The notes under the pieces were generated by a model. That model was not told where the DNA came from and made no database searches. It was given only the letters and a program-made list of their open reading frames with translations. Positions 34,244-45,393 of a DNA stretch of 64,000 bases are shown here, piece by piece (within the stretch, counting starts at the first letter, position 1; each line of letters begins with the position of its first letter). This DNA is from Salimicrobium halophilum (GTDB lineage: Bacteria > Bacillota > Bacilli > Bacillales > Halobacillaceae): positions 1 to 64,000 of the forward strand of contig NZ_FNEV01000008.1 in NCBI RefSeq assembly GCF_900100295.1, written 5' to 3'. The position numbers were made by a program, and so were the translations under genes.

Positions 34244-35125
34244 ATGAAGAAATTTTCTATATTTACAGTGGTCGTGACGTTTGTATCCCTGATTCTCGGG
34301 AATCTCGTCGTCGCCACGAACTCAGGGGACGCATGTGGGACTTCCTGGCCTTTTTGTAACGGACAGGTGATCCCGGACTTTACGGATTATCACGTCCTTG
34401 TCGAATACTCCCATCGCCTGTTCATCCCGCTTCTGGCTGTCGTCACGTTCATCAACGCAGTAGGAGCTATATATTTCTATAAAAGAAAGCGTTCGGTACT
34501 CACGTTTGCAGCACTTAGTCTGATTCTTCTCGTTGTCCAGTCTCTGATCGGCGGGTTCAACGTCTTGCTAGGTACACCTCCCGGGTTTACCACGCTTGAT
34601 GTCACGTTCAGTCAATTGTTGTTGCTGAATAACGTCTTGCTGAGTTACAGCTTGCATGAAAATCCTGTCGCTTTAGAGAAAAAACATCAGGGAACAGTGA
34701 AGATGAGTTATCGTGCCTTTGTTCTCGGATTTATGTTTTACATAGCCCAGGTCGTTTTCGGAGCCTTCTTCAAACATAGCCGGGCAAGTAATGTCATGCT
34801 TGATGTCGGAGCAGAGGAATATCTGATCGAATCAGAGGCGCTCGCTAACACCTTGTTTTCCCTGCACTGGGTAGCTACAGTGATCATTCTGGTCAGTGCG
34901 ATCTGGTTCATCATTTACGCATCGAAATTTCGTTATCATATCTTTTTATCCTGGCTATACTTTTTGACGATTCTTTTGAACGGAGCGGTAGGAATCGTTA
35001 TCGTTGTAACTGGAAATCTCGTACTGGCGTCTTCGATTCACATGATACTCTCGACCCTGACCACGATGATCGGGGGAGCGGTGCTCGGCGGGTATTGGTT
35101 CAAGTTGAAACAGCGCGCATTTTAA
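34244..35125 (+). CDS. COX15/CtaA-like membrane protein, one haem ligand missing
   Basis: 293-aa protein with about eight membrane segments resembling haem A synthase (haem O to haem A). It keeps the Cys pair C31/C38 in ACGTSWPFCNG, H57 in VEYSHRLF, and C-terminal H209 (SLHWVAT) and H267 (SSIHMIL). The expected His of the fourth helix (near 123) is absent; the segment reads DVTFSQLLLLNN. So it may be a paralogue with altered activity rather than the main CtaA, which is usually beside ctaB. Ribosome site AAGGAAGGG. Confidence 0.82.
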   Translation: MKKFSIFTVVVTFVSLILGNLVVATNSGDACGTSWPFCNGQVIPDFTDYHVLVEYSHRLFIPLLAVVTFINAVGAIYFYKRKRSVLTFAALSLILLVVQSLIGGFNVLLGTPPGFTTLDVTFSQLLLLNNVLLSYSLHENPVALEKKHQGTVKMSYRAFVLGFMFYIAQVVFGAFFKHSRASNVMLDVGAEEYLIESEALANTLFSLHWVATVIILVSAIWFIIYASKFRYHIFLSWLYFLTILLNGAVGIVIVVTGNLVLASSIHMILSTLTTMIGGAVLGGYWFKLKQRAF

Positions 35126-35129
35126 AGAA

Positions 35130-35166
35130 GAAAGCGACTTTGCCGGTGGGCAGAGTCGCTTTCTTT
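35130..35166 (+). terminator. Terminator of the CtaA-like gene
   Basis: Fifteen-bp stem (35130-35144 / 35149-35163) with one wobble pair, loop GGTG, short TTT. Confidence 0.85.
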
Positions 35167-35277
35167 AGTTGTGGGACGGGTGCTATGAGGTGATTTTTCG
35201 AAGGCTGTGGGCGAATAGTGTCTTATACATTTTTTAATGAGGCGGTTTGGAGAGCAGGTTCTTGATAAATGTAGGAA

Positions 35278-35329
35278 ATGAAAAAATATGAGGCACTTTC
35301 TCGTCCTTGTGACTAGAAAGTGCCTCATA
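35278..35329 (-). terminator. Terminator of the SNF2 helicase gene
   Basis: Perfect 15-bp stem (35287-35301 / 35315-35329); on the minus strand it is followed by a T run (plus-strand A tract 35281-35286). It lies 56 bp past the helicase stop codon. Confidence 0.88.
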
Positions 35330-35385
35330 AGTTATATTAGGGAAAAGGGAGCAAGCAGCCTTTTCCACTTTTGAATGTGATCTAT

Positions 35386-38300
35386 CTAATTCAATTGAAA
35401 AAGCTCTTTGATGTCATCTTCACTGAGCGATTGAAGCATAGATTCACCCGGCTGTATGATCTGATCGACGAGGTCGCGTTTTTTCTGCTGCAGCTCGTAG
35501 ATCCGTTCTTCAATAGTACCTTCTGAGATCATACGCACGACTTGGACGCTCCGTTTTTGTCCGATTCGGTGCGCCCGCCCGGCTGCCTGTTCCTCGACGG
35601 CGGGATTCCACCATAAGTCGTACAGAATGACGGTGTCCGCTCCAGTCAGATTCAGTCCGGTTCCTCCCGCTTTCAGAGAAATGAGGAAAATATCCTTCTC
35701 TCCACTGTTGAATCGCTCCACGTACTTCATCCGGTCTTCACTTTTCGTACTTCCATCCAGATAAAAACAGTTATACCCGAGAGCGGTCAGTTCTTCATGC
35801 AGCATCGTCAGCATACTCGAGAACTGGGAGAAGAGGAGCACCCGATGGTTGTTCTGTTTCAGTTCATCAAGCAATTCCTTCAGTTGATCAAGCTTGCCGG
35901 ATGTTCCTTCATAGTTCTCAAGGAAAAGAGAAGGGTGGCAACAGATTTGTCGCAAGCGTGTGAGTCCTGCCAATATCTCGATTTTCCCTTTCTTCAATCC
36001 TTTCGTCTGGATCGTCTCCTGGACATCTTTCTGGATCCGTTCCAAGTAAGCGAGGTATACTTCTTTCTGATTTCTCGTAAGTTCTGAATACTGGACACTT
36101 TCGATCTTGTCCGGCAAGTCGTCGAGTACTTCCGTCTTCATCCGTCGCAGGATGAACGGGCGGGTCATACGTGAAATCTGTTCGTGAGATAGCTGAAGGA
36201 ATTCTTTCTTATTCTGATAGAATCCCGGCATGATCGTCTGGAAAATAGCCCATAGTTCGGTCAGCGCGTTTTCGATAGGCGTGCCGCTCAGTGCGAACTT
36301 ATGCTTCGCCTTGATCTGTCTCGTCGATTTCGATACTTTCGTCGTTTCGTTCTTGATGGCCTGTGCTTCATCGAGAATGAAGGCGTGGAATTTATCTTCT
36401 TCGTAAGCTTCTTCGTCCCGGCGAAGCAGTGGATAAGAAGTGACCCAAATATCCGCATCCGACTTCTCGCGTTTCGAGTCGCGTTCCTGTTTCGTTCCGG
36501 AAATCACTTCGACACTTAACCCGGGAGCGAATGTTTCGATCTCTTTTTTCCAATTGAAGACGAGTGACGCCGGTGCTACGATCAGAGATCGCGGTAGATC
36601 GTTCTTCTCTTCGAATTCCGATAACAGAAAGGCGATTGTCTGGATCGTTTTCCCGAGTCCCATATCATCCGCTAAAATTCCTCCGAGTGAATACGTAGCC
36701 AACGTCTTCATCCAGCGGAAGCCGGTCAATTGATAAGGGCGCAGGTCGGCATTGAGCCCTGAAGGAAGCTCGTGCTCACTCACTTCCGGATTCTTCAGGT
36801 GAGTGATGAGCGTCTGGAACCGCTGCTTCCGTTCTTCTTCGTTCACTTCAAGCACTTCATCCACCTGCATACTTCGCATCTGAGAGACCGAGAGGGTAGC
36901 GTCATCGATGGACTTTACATCGAGTTCATCCGTCAATTCACGGAAACGGTCGAAAGAGTCATTCTGCAAAGAAAGCAGGGTACCGTCGGTCAGGCGGTAA
37001 TATTTCTTCCTTTCCATCGCTGCCTGCATGACCTGTACGATATCCTCTTCTCCGATGCCGTCGATTTCAAAGGAGATATCGAGCCAGTCCGTAGATTCGT
37101 TTACATCAATCGTCGGTTTCAGTTCCGGCGAAGTCTGAAGCAGATTTCTCATGCTAGAAGATAAATAGACATCGGCGATTTGTTGCAGCCGGAGAAGCGT
37201 CGATCGTACGAAGACATCGATTTTATCTTCGTCATCGAGGTAGATCGCGGCGCCATCGAATTTGAAATCCGCCTGTTCAATCAACTGCATGATGGTATCT
37301 TCTTTGGTATAGTCCCTTTTGATGATCATCCCTGGAGAGGACTGCTTCCGGAACGGGTCGACCGTATGATCGCCGTAGTGGAACTTGAGATCGAGCGTCA
37401 GTGCCCAGTCCTGATGATCGATGGAAATGACACTCACAAGCGGTTCGTCGATGATCGCTTTCGTTACTTCCTCGCTGTAGTGGACGTCCCCTGCTTCTTC
37501 TAGCGTCGGCAATACGTGAGACACAACAGCCTCCATATCAGAAGTCGGGATGTATTGTGGATCAGACGTTTCAAAGGGAATCGCCTGCTTCCATTTTCGT
37601 ACGACTTCGAGCTGGTCTTCCTTCAGAGCATAAAGTGTATTTTCATCCTGCAACAGCTGGTAGTCTTTCAAATAACGGTATTTCTCCAACTCCCGGAAAG
37701 ACAGCTGGAAAGCCCCTTTGTTACGATTGACCTCAAAGGACAACGAAGGAAGCTCGGAATAGGAAAGGGGTCCGATCGCCTGCTTCCATTCGAGCACTTC
37801 CGTTTTCTGTTCATCAAGCAACCCGAGCAACTGATAAGCGTGCGCCGGAGGAACGGGGAGGTACCTGCGTTCTCTTGGCATGGAAAACTGATCTCCGAAA
37901 AAGCTCTCTTCCTGACTGATGAGCGCCAACAGTTCGATGATCTGTTCATCCGTTTCCGTAAGGGTATGTACGGATGGGTCATAAGAAAACTTCTTCGTAA
38001 TCGGAAGTTGCTTTCCTTCCTTGAGGTGATGGACACATGTTCTGATATCCTTGATGACGTAAGGGGAATATTCCCCCATCTTGAATTCCAGACTGATATC
38101 ACGTGGCGATACGTGCAAATAATAATGGAAGAGAAGAGACGTTTTCTGTTCCGGGAGGACGGTCTCATTACGGAACGCATCAGTAAGATGTTGAGCATAG
38201 CTGAGCGTTGCCCGTTTCTCTGTGTTGCGATCGGCAATCACCGGAGAGAGGCTGTCGAGCCATTCGTCCCGGATAGCGAGAAGGACAGCCGCGATATGCT

Positions 38301-38544
38301 TACACGTATAGTACGTTTCATAGGCTTTACATTCACAGGTACTGTCGAAATCCCCTTCATCAAAAAAGAAGACGCGTACTTCGTAATCATCGGTACCCGT
38401 CACCACGGCCCGCCAGGACTGGATGGCTTCATTATAGGAAAGTCCGTACACCTTGCCCCGCTCGAAATACGTCTTTCCCCGGTTGAAAAAGGCCTCTCCT
38501 GTGCGTTGTTTGATTTTGTTCGGTTGTAGTAGATTCGCTTGCAT
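35386..38544 (-). CDS. SWIM zinc-finger SNF2-family helicase
   Basis: Only minus-strand gene. Predicted Swi2/Snf2 ATPase, possibly acting on RNA polymerase or DNA-protein complexes. N-terminal SWIM finger (C-E-C-x(n)-C-K-H in CECKAYETYYTCKHIAAVL), a bacterial SNF2-associated domain, then the helicase core: DDMGLGKTIQT (motif I), DEAQAIKN (DExx box), SGTPIENAL (motif III), LLFSQFSSMLTML and AGGTGLNLTGADTVI, GRAHRIGQ (motif VI). About 1052 aa from ATG 38544. An earlier ATG at 38577 is disfavoured because it overlaps an extended -10 TGTTATAAT on the minus strand. Confidence 0.9.
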   Translation of the reverse strand: MQANLLQPNKIKQRTGEAFFNRGKTYFERGKVYGLSYNEAIQSWRAVVTGTDDYEVRVFFFDEGDFDSTCECKAYETYYTCKHIAAVLLAIRDEWLDSLSPVIADRNTEKRATLSYAQHLTDAFRNETVLPEQKTSLLFHYYLHVSPRDISLEFKMGEYSPYVIKDIRTCVHHLKEGKQLPITKKFSYDPSVHTLTETDEQIIELLALISQEESFFGDQFSMPRERRYLPVPPAHAYQLLGLLDEQKTEVLEWKQAIGPLSYSELPSLSFEVNRNKGAFQLSFRELEKYRYLKDYQLLQDENTLYALKEDQLEVVRKWKQAIPFETSDPQYIPTSDMEAVVSHVLPTLEEAGDVHYSEEVTKAIIDEPLVSVISIDHQDWALTLDLKFHYGDHTVDPFRKQSSPGMIIKRDYTKEDTIMQLIEQADFKFDGAAIYLDDEDKIDVFVRSTLLRLQQIADVYLSSSMRNLLQTSPELKPTIDVNESTDWLDISFEIDGIGEEDIVQVMQAAMERKKYYRLTDGTLLSLQNDSFDRFRELTDELDVKSIDDATLSVSQMRSMQVDEVLEVNEEERKQRFQTLITHLKNPEVSEHELPSGLNADLRPYQLTGFRWMKTLATYSLGGILADDMGLGKTIQTIAFLLSEFEEKNDLPRSLIVAPASLVFNWKKEIETFAPGLSVEVISGTKQERDSKREKSDADIWVTSYPLLRRDEEAYEEDKFHAFILDEAQAIKNETTKVSKSTRQIKAKHKFALSGTPIENALTELWAIFQTIMPGFYQNKKEFLQLSHEQISRMTRPFILRRMKTEVLDDLPDKIESVQYSELTRNQKEVYLAYLERIQKDVQETIQTKGLKKGKIEILAGLTRLRQICCHPSLFLENYEGTSGKLDQLKELLDELKQNNHRVLLFSQFSSMLTMLHEELTALGYNCFYLDGSTKSEDRMKYVERFNSGEKDIFLISLKAGGTGLNLTGADTVILYDLWWNPAVEEQAAGRAHRIGQKRSVQVVRMISEGTIEERIYELQQKKRDLVDQIIQPGESMLQSLSEDDIKELFQLN

Positions 38545-38575
38545 CACTGGCATCCTAACTGTTTCGTTTTTTTCC

Positions 38576-38584
38576 ATTATAACA
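38576..38584 (-). promoter_or_regulatory. Extended -10 promoter of the SNF2 helicase
   Basis: On the minus strand TGTTATAAT spans 38584-38576 and its last AT forms part of an in-frame ATG. A transcript starting about 7 bp downstream would exclude that ATG and favour the start at 38544. Confidence 0.5.
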
Positions 38585-38604
38585 ATTATTCACGTTTTGT
38601 GCTG

Positions 38605-38613
38605 TGCTATACT
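38605..38613 (+). promoter_or_regulatory. Extended -10 promoter of prfC
   Basis: TGCTATACT (38605-38613) with a weak -35 TTATTC (38586-38591) at 16 nt. Divergent from the helicase promoter about 25 bp away. Confidence 0.6.
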
Positions 38614-38706
38614 TAAGGTTAGAAAAGTTTGAGGAGCGCGGATTGATTTCAGATCTGTTGTATGCTACTTTTTGGTGAGGGATTCAGTGAGAGTGGAGGA
38701 ATAACG

Positions 38707-40290
38707 ATGACGATACAGGAAGAAGTCGGACAACGCCGCACGTTTGCGATCATTTCGCACCCGGATGCCGGTAAAACGACGATGACAGAAAAGATGCTGT
38801 TATTCGGTAACATGATCCGTTCAGCAGGTACAGTCAAAGGAAAGAAATCAGGAAAGTTCGCGACGTCGGACTGGATGGAAATAGAGAAGCAGCGCGGAAT
38901 TTCCGTTACATCAAGTGTGATGAATTTTCCCTATCGCGGGTACCAGGTGAACATTCTGGATACACCAGGACACGAAGATTTCAGTGAGGATACGTACCGG
39001 ACGCTTACAGCTGTAGATGCGGTGGTTATGATTATAGATGCGACGAAAGGAATTGAGGCACAGACGCTTAAGCTTTTCAAAGTTTGTCGGATGCGCGGTA
39101 TTCCGATCTTCACGTTCATGAACAAACTGGACCGTGAAGGCCGCGAGCCGTTCGATCTTCTCGAGGAAATCGAGTCTGAACTGGAAATCGAAACGTATCC
39201 GATGACGTGGCCCGTAGGCATGGGCAAACGATTCCAGGGTGTGTTCGACCGCAACAATGAACAGTTCGTGAAATACGCCGGAGACGAACAGGAAGAGTAT
39301 ATTCCTTATAGCGAACTCGACAATCACCCGGAGTTGACGGAAGACCCGACCTATCAGGAAGCGGAAGGAGAACTGTCGCTCGTCGATGAAGCGGGAGATA
39401 CGTTTGAAATCGAAAAAGTGCTGCGAGGAGAGCAGACACCGGTCTTCTTCGGAAGTGCACTTGCTCCATTCGGGGTAGAGACATTTTTCAATACGTTCCT
39501 TGATATGGCCCCTGCTCCGACGCCACGGAAATCGACGAAAGGGCTCGTATCTCCGGAAAATGAAGAATTCTCAGGCTTCATTTTCAAAATCCAGGCGAAT
39601 ATGAACCCGAAACACCGGGACCGTGTCGCTTTCGTACGTGTCTGTTCCGGGAAATTCGAACGCGGAATGAACGTAACACTCGGGCGTACCGGGAAAGCGT
39701 TCAAGCTGGCGCAGTCTCAGCAATTCGTGGCGTCTTCGAGTAATACTGTGGAAGAAGGCTATGCCGGGGACATCATCGGGATCTATGACCCGAACGTCTA
39801 CCGGATCGGCGATACGCTCCTTACCGGCAAAGAGACGTTTGAATACGACGAATTGCCGCAGTTCCCGCCTGAGCAGTTCAAGAAAGTGACAGCTAAGAAC
39901 GTCATGAAAGCGAAGCAGTTCTATAAAGGGATCGAACAGCTCGTGCAGGAAGGTGCGATCCAGCTGTTCAAACGTCCGTATTTCGAGGATTATATTATCG
40001 GAGCTGTCGGTGAACTTCAGTTCGAAGTGTTCGAATATCGGATGAAGCATGAATATAATGTAGATATCGAATTGACTCCATACGGAGAGAGGATTCCACG
40101 CTGGCTGAAAGAAGACCAGGTCGACTCTTCTCTGTTCGATGACCGGAATATGCTCGTCGAAGACCGCGAAGGCAATAAAGTCGCCCTGTTCAAGAACGAC
40201 TTTTCCCTGCGCTGGTTCAAAGATAAGCATCCGGATGTGGAGCTTATCGATTTGTTCGAAGTCAATCAGTATACGCAAACGAATGAGTAG
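38707..40290 (+). CDS. prfC: Peptide chain release factor 3
   Basis: Translational GTPase that recycles RF1/RF2 from the ribosome. G1 SHPDAGKTT (about residues 18-26), G3 [16 protein letters not shown] (near 89), G4 NKLD (about 141), and RF3-specific C-terminal domain ([22 protein letters not shown]). ATG 38707 follows GAGTGGAGGAA; upstream codons to 38662 lack a ribosome site. 527 aa, normal for RF3. Confidence 0.96.
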   Translation: MTIQEEVGQRRTFAIISHPDAGKTTMTEKMLLFGNMIRSAGTVKGKKSGKFATSDWMEIEKQRGISVTSSVMNFPYRGYQVNILDTPGHEDFSEDTYRTLTAVDAVVMIIDATKGIEAQTLKLFKVCRMRGIPIFTFMNKLDREGREPFDLLEEIESELEIETYPMTWPVGMGKRFQGVFDRNNEQFVKYAGDEQEEYIPYSELDNHPELTEDPTYQEAEGELSLVDEAGDTFEIEKVLRGEQTPVFFGSALAPFGVETFFNTFLDMAPAPTPRKSTKGLVSPENEEFSGFIFKIQANMNPKHRDRVAFVRVCSGKFERGMNVTLGRTGKAFKLAQSQQFVASSSNTVEEGYAGDIIGIYDPNVYRIGDTLLTGKETFEYDELPQFPPEQFKKVTAKNVMKAKQFYKGIEQLVQEGAIQLFKRPYFEDYIIGAVGELQFEVFEYRMKHEYNVDIELTPYGERIPRWLKEDQVDSSLFDDRNMLVEDREGNKVALFKNDFSLRWFKDKHPDVELIDLFEVNQYTQTNE

Positions 40291-40336
40291 ACGGCCGTAA
40301 TGGTCGTCTCTTTTTTCGTTATAAATATTCTGGAAG

Positions 40337-40442
40337 GGTCCGCGAAAGCTGGCTTCAGGTCCGCAAATGCGTGTCGAATGTTGTCGAATGTCCTTAAAAA
40401 AGAGCATGAGCTCCGCAAAAACTTGCTGGAGGTCCGCAAATG
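40337..40442. repeat. Dispersed repeat family C, copy 1
   Basis: Four TCCGC boxes followed by A-rich triplets start at 40339, 40360, 40412 and 40433, i.e. spacing 21-52-21 bp. The centre holds TGTCGAATGTTGTCGAATGTCC (two TGTCGAA repeats) at about 40372-40393. The inverted copy at 54077-54186 has the same four boxes with identical spacing. It fills most of the 250-bp prfC-uvrB gap. Confidence 0.85.
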
Positions 40443-40458
40443 AATAATTCTCCGAATA

Positions 40459-40494
40459 AGAACATTTGTTTGGAGGAGGTTAGAATGGTAAACT
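40459..40494 (+). promoter_or_regulatory. LexA-type box and promoter of uvrBA
   Basis: AGAACATTTGTTTG (40459-40472) matches the Bacillus LexA/DinR pattern GAAC-N4-GTTC with one deviation and overlaps a -35 TTGTTT (40466-40471); a -10 TAAACT (40489-40494) lies 17 nt on. uvrB is a known SOS gene. An 11-bp sequence TGGTAAACTAT is repeated at 40486 and 40499. Confidence 0.68.
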
Positions 40495-40540
40495 ATTGTG
40501 GTAAACTATAGAGGAAAAGATAGGAACGGAGGTTTTCTTC

Positions 40541-42520
40541 GTGGAACATACATTTGAACTGGTCTCGGACTTTTCTCCGGAGGGGGATCAGCCGCAGGCG
40601 ATCAAAGAATTAGTCGAACGAATCAATCAGAAAAAGAAACATCATACGCTTCTCGGGGCGACAGGGACCGGGAAGACGTTCACGATGTCGAACGTCATTA
40701 AAGAAGTCAAGAAACCGACTTTGATCATCGCCCACAACAAGACCCTTGCCGGTCAATTGTACAGCGAATTCAAAGAATTTTTCCCGAACAATGCTGTCGA
40801 GTATTTCGTCAGCTACTACGATTATTACCAGCCGGAGGCGTACGTACCTCAGACGGATACGTTCATCGAAAAGGATGCGAACATCAACGACGAGATAGAT
40901 AAACTGCGTCACTCGGCGACATCCGCTTTGTTTGAACGTGACGATGTCATCATCGTTTCAAGCGTGTCATGTATTTACGGCTTAGGTTCACCTGAAGAAT
41001 ATAAAAACATGGTCCTCTCCATACGGATGGGTATGGAAAAAGATCGGGACGAACTTCTACGCAACCTCGTAGATATTCAGTACGCAAGAAATGATATCGA
41101 TTTCCAGCGCGGTACCTTCCGCGTGCGCGGGGATTCAGTTGAGATCATCCCTGCTTCAAGAGAAGAGCATGCCATTCGTGTGGAATTCTTCGGAGACGAG
41201 ATAGACCGGATCCGTGAAGTGGATGTTCTCACGGGGGATGTCATCGGAGACCGGGAGCATGTCGCAATCTTTCCGGCTTCCCACTTCGTAACACGCGAAG
41301 AGAAGATGAAAAAAGCGATCGAAAACATAGAAAAAGAGCTGGAAGAACAGCTGGCGGTTTTCAAAGAAGAAGACAAGCTTTTAGAAGCGCAACGTTTAGA
41401 GCAGCGTACCAATTATGACCTTGAAATGATGCGGGAGATGGGTTTCTGTTCCGGGATCGAGAACTACTCCAGACACCTGACGTTCCGGGAGAAAGGAGCG
41501 ACCCCTTACACACTTCTCGATTATTTTCCCGATGATTCATTGATCATGATCGATGAATCTCACGTAACGATTCCGCAGATTCGGGGTATGTACAATGGAG
41601 ACCAGGCAAGGAAAAAGGTTCTTGTCGATCATGGTTTCCGTCTGCCTTCAGCGCTTGATAACCGTCCGCTTATGTTCAATGAATTCGAAAACCATATCAA
41701 CGAAATCGCCTATGTATCGGCGACCCCAGGTCCATATGAACTTGAACATACCGATAAGGTTACAGAACAGATTATCAGACCGACCGGCCTCCTCGATCCG
41801 AAAATTGAAGTCCGACCGATCCATGGTCAGATTGATGATCTTGTAGGAGAAATCTATAAGCGTCAGGATGCAAATGAGCGTGTACTTGTCACGACGCTGA
41901 CGAAGAAAATGTCCGAGGATCTGACGGATTATCTGAAAGAACTCGGCATCAAAGTCGCGTATCTCCACTCTGAAATCAAGACGCTCGAACGTATCGAAAT
42001 TATCCGGGACCTCCGTCTCGGAAAATATGACGTGCTCGTAGGAATCAACCTGCTCCGTGAAGGGATAGACATACCGGAAGTTTCTCTCGTCACTATTCTC
42101 GACGCGGATAAGGAAGGTTTCCTTCGTTCCCAGCGCTCTCTCATCCAGACCATTGGCCGTGCAGCACGTAACGATGATGGTACCGTCATTATGTATGCTG
42201 ATAAAATCACCGATTCGATGCGTATCGCTATGGACGAAACGGAGCGGCGTCGCGAGAAGCAGATGGCTTACAATGAAGAACATGGAATCACACCGACAAC
42301 CATCAACAAAGCGATCCGTGACGTCATTCAGGCGACAAGCGAAGCCGAAGAGGAAGAAAGTTCTGCTTTCGATAAGAAACCTTCAGAAATGACCAAACAG
42401 GAACGGCAGGAATTCATCGATAACATGGAAACGGAAATGAAGCAGGCGGCGAGAGATCTCGATTTCGAACGGGCAGCCGAACTGCGTGATATTTTGCTTG
42501 AACTAAAAGCGGAAGGATGA
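40541..42520 (+). CDS. uvrB: Excinuclease ABC subunit B
   Basis: Damage-verifying helicase-like subunit of nucleotide excision repair. Walker [12 protein letters not shown] (about residues 38-48), beta-hairpin region [21 protein letters not shown] (in parts), DExx box MIDESHVT, motif [12 protein letters not shown]-terminal UVR domain (about 622-657) that contacts UvrC/UvrA. GTG start after ACGGAGG. 659 aa. Seven bp before uvrA, one operon. Confidence 0.98.
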   Translation: MEHTFELVSDFSPEGDQPQAIKELVERINQKKKHHTLLGATGTGKTFTMSNVIKEVKKPTLIIAHNKTLAGQLYSEFKEFFPNNAVEYFVSYYDYYQPEAYVPQTDTFIEKDANINDEIDKLRHSATSALFERDDVIIVSSVSCIYGLGSPEEYKNMVLSIRMGMEKDRDELLRNLVDIQYARNDIDFQRGTFRVRGDSVEIIPASREEHAIRVEFFGDEIDRIREVDVLTGDVIGDREHVAIFPASHFVTREEKMKKAIENIEKELEEQLAVFKEEDKLLEAQRLEQRTNYDLEMMREMGFCSGIENYSRHLTFREKGATPYTLLDYFPDDSLIMIDESHVTIPQIRGMYNGDQARKKVLVDHGFRLPSALDNRPLMFNEFENHINEIAYVSATPGPYELEHTDKVTEQIIRPTGLLDPKIEVRPIHGQIDDLVGEIYKRQDANERVLVTTLTKKMSEDLTDYLKELGIKVAYLHSEIKTLERIEIIRDLRLGKYDVLVGINLLREGIDIPEVSLVTILDADKEGFLRSQRSLIQTIGRAARNDDGTVIMYADKITDSMRIAMDETERRREKQMAYNEEHGITPTTINKAIRDVIQATSEAEEEESSAFDKKPSEMTKQERQEFIDNMETEMKQAARDLDFERAAELRDILLELKAEG

Positions 42521-42527
42521 CCTGTAT

Positions 42528-45392
42528 ATGCCAAGTAAATATATAAGTATCAAAGGAGCAAGAGAACACAACCTCAAAGGCATCGACATCGACATTCCGA
42601 AAAACAAGATGGTCGTCATGACCGGGCTCTCAGGCTCCGGGAAGTCGTCGCTCGCCTTCGATACGATTTATGCGGAAGGACAGCGACGTTATGTCGAATC
42701 GTTAAGTGCTTATGCGAGACAGTTCCTCGGACAAATGGATAAACCGGATGTGGACTCCATCGAGGGGTTATCTCCGGCGATTTCCATCGACCAGAAAACG
42801 ACGAGCCGTAACCCGCGCTCGACCGTCGGAACCGTTACGGAAATTTATGATTACCTGCGTCTCTTATATGCGAGGATTGGGCGACCGGTCTGTCCGAATC
42901 ACGGAATTGAAATCGATTCGCAGACGATTCAGCAGATGGTCGACCAGCTCGTGTCTTATGAAGAGAGGACGAAGATGCAGATTTTATCTCCCGTCGTTTC
43001 CGGACGAAAAGGAGAGCACAAAAAGACGCTTGATCGCCTTCGTAAGGAAGGGTACGTCCGCCTTCGCATCGACGGGGAGATGAGAGAAGTATCGGAAGAG
43101 ATAGAACTTGAGAAGAACAAGAAGCATTCCATCGACGTTGTGGTGGACCGTGTCGTCATTAAAGAAGGAGCGGAAGGGCGCATTGCCGATTCACTCGAGA
43201 CAGCACTTGAGCTTGGCGGAGGTCATGTGACGGTAGACGTCATCGACCACGATGAAGTGAAATTCAGTGAGCATCACGCCTGTCCGATATGCGGGTTCTC
43301 CGTCAGCGAACTGGAACCGCGTAAGTTTTCCTTCAACAGTCCATTTGGAGCCTGTGACCGTTGTGACGGACTGGGAGCACAGCTTGAAGTAGACATCGAT
43401 CTCGTCATTCCGAACTGGAACCTTTCGTTGAATGAAGGGGCGATCACGGCTTGGCAACCGACGAGCTCTCAATACTATCCACAACTTCTGAAGAGTGTCT
43501 GTACTCATTACGGTATCGATATGGATACGCCGATCAAAGATATCCCGAAAGAACACTTGGAACGTATTCTTTACGGTAGCGGAGAAGAAACGATCCACTT
43601 CCGCTACGAGAATGATTTCGGAAAAGTCCGGGATAACGACATTTACTTCGAAGGGGTCATTCCGAACGTTTCACGTCGATATCGGGAAACGTCGTCGGAT
43701 TTCATACGTGAACAGATGGAACAGTATATGTCCCAGAAACCCTGTCCGAAGTGTGAAGGGTATCGTCTCGGTGAAGAGGCGCTTTCCGTCAAAGTGAACG
43801 GGCAGCATATCGGTGAGGTGACCGACTATTCCGTTGTGGAGGCCCACGATTTCTTTGATAACGTGCCCCTGACGGAAAAGGAGAAGACGATTGCGAACAT
43901 GATTCTGAAAGAAATCTGCGAGCGTCTCAGCTTTCTCGCCAATGTCGGACTCGACTATCTTACACTCTCCAGGTCGGCAGGCACGCTTTCCGGTGGGGAA
44001 GCGCAGCGGATACGACTCGCAACGCAGATCGGCTCTGCTCTTACAGGTGTCCTGTACGTATTGGACGAGCCATCGATCGGTTTGCATCAGCGGGATAACA
44101 ACCGGCTGATCCAGACACTGAAGCGGATGCGCGACCTTGATAATACGCTGATCGTCGTCGAGCATGACGAGGATACGATGCTCGAAGCGGACTATATCGT
44201 CGACATCGGGCCCGGTGCGGGTGAGCACGGCGGTGAAGTTGTCACGATGGGGACACCGAAACAGATTATGAAAAGCAGGAAGTCCCTGACCGGCCAGTAT
44301 TTATCGGGAAGACAGTTCATTCCGCTTCCGACGAAACGTAGAGAGCTGGATGGACGAGCGCTTTCAATCAAGAGCGCGACCGAGAACAACTTGAAAAACG
44401 TGGACGCCGATATTCCGCTCGGCGTGTTCACAGCAGTCACAGGTGTTTCCGGATCTGGTAAGAGTACCTTGATCAATGAAATTCTTTATAAGTCCCTATC
44501 GATGAGACTGCATAATGGAAAGCAGAAACCTGGTAGCCACGAGACAATCGACGGAATCGATCAGCTCGACAAAGTAATCGATATCGATCAGTCGCCGATC
44601 GGACGTACCCCGAGATCGAACCCTGCCACTTATACCGGCGTATTCGATAATATCCGGGAAATTTTCGCGGATACGAATGAAGCGAAGATCCGCGGTTATA
44701 AGAAAGGACGCTTCAGCTTCAATGTGAAAGGCGGGCGTTGTGAAGCCTGTCGCGGGGATGGAATCATCAAGATCGAGATGCACTTTTTGCCGGATGTGTA
44801 CGTACCTTGTGAAGTATGCGACGGAAAACGTTATAATAGAGAGACACTCGAAGTGAAATATAAAGGAAAGAATATTGCAGATGTTCTCGAGATGACGATC
44901 AATGAAGCATTGGAATTTTTCTCGAACCTTCCGAAAATCAAACGGAAACTTCAGACGATTGACGATGTCGGACTCGGGTATGTCAGGCTGGGGCAGCCGG
45001 CAACAACATTGTCCGGAGGGGAAGCACAGCGCGTGAAACTCGCCAGTGAACTCCACCGTCGTTCGAACGGGAAGTCTTTCTACATTCTCGATGAACCGAC
45101 GACCGGCCTGCATGTCGATGACATTTCCCGGCTTCTGCAGGTGCTTCAGCGCCTCGTCGATAACGGAGATTCGGTACTGATCATCGAACACAATCTCGAC
45201 GTCATCAAAGAAGCGGATCATATCATCGACCTTGGTCCGGAAGGTGGAGACGGTGGCGGAACCATCGTCGCAACCGGTACACCCGAGTCCGTAGCCGAAG
45301 AGTCTGCTTCGTACACCGGGAAGTTTTTGAAACCGATCCTTGAGCGGGATCGTAAACGGATGGAAGAACGACTGCAGCAACAAGGGGGATAA
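42528..45392 (+). CDS. uvrA: Excinuclease ABC subunit A
   Basis: DNA-damage recognition ATPase with two ABC modules. First Walker [10 protein letters not shown] (about residues 31-39), second GVSGSGKST (about 640); two ABC signatures ([12 protein letters not shown] and [12 protein letters not shown]); zinc modules CPICGF...CDRCDG (about 253-285) and CEACRGDG...CEVCDG (about 740-766). Ends with the short R/E/Q tail. 954 aa. Ribosome site GGAAGGATG. Confidence 0.98.
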   Translation: MPSKYISIKGAREHNLKGIDIDIPKNKMVVMTGLSGSGKSSLAFDTIYAEGQRRYVESLSAYARQFLGQMDKPDVDSIEGLSPAISIDQKTTSRNPRSTVGTVTEIYDYLRLLYARIGRPVCPNHGIEIDSQTIQQMVDQLVSYEERTKMQILSPVVSGRKGEHKKTLDRLRKEGYVRLRIDGEMREVSEEIELEKNKKHSIDVVVDRVVIKEGAEGRIADSLETALELGGGHVTVDVIDHDEVKFSEHHACPICGFSVSELEPRKFSFNSPFGACDRCDGLGAQLEVDIDLVIPNWNLSLNEGAITAWQPTSSQYYPQLLKSVCTHYGIDMDTPIKDIPKEHLERILYGSGEETIHFRYENDFGKVRDNDIYFEGVIPNVSRRYRETSSDFIREQMEQYMSQKPCPKCEGYRLGEEALSVKVNGQHIGEVTDYSVVEAHDFFDNVPLTEKEKTIANMILKEICERLSFLANVGLDYLTLSRSAGTLSGGEAQRIRLATQIGSALTGVLYVLDEPSIGLHQRDNNRLIQTLKRMRDLDNTLIVVEHDEDTMLEADYIVDIGPGAGEHGGEVVTMGTPKQIMKSRKSLTGQYLSGRQFIPLPTKRRELDGRALSIKSATENNLKNVDADIPLGVFTAVTGVSGSGKSTLINEILYKSLSMRLHNGKQKPGSHETIDGIDQLDKVIDIDQSPIGRTPRSNPATYTGVFDNIREIFADTNEAKIRGYKKGRFSFNVKGGRCEACRGDGIIKIEMHFLPDVYVPCEVCDGKRYNRETLEVKYKGKNIADVLEMTINEALEFFSNLPKIKRKLQTIDDVGLGYVRLGQPATTLSGGEAQRVKLASELHRRSNGKSFYILDEPTTGLHVDDISRLLQVLQRLVDNGDSVLIIEHNLDVIKEADHIIDLGPEGGDGGGTIVATGTPESVAEESASYTGKFLKPILERDRKRMEERLQQQGG

Positions 45393-45393
45393 A

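Noticed and set aside
37516-38529. Plus-strand ORF of 337 codons opposite the SNF2 helicase
   Set aside because: Antisense shadow of the helicase; composition is typical of a reverse-complement frame and no start signals are present.
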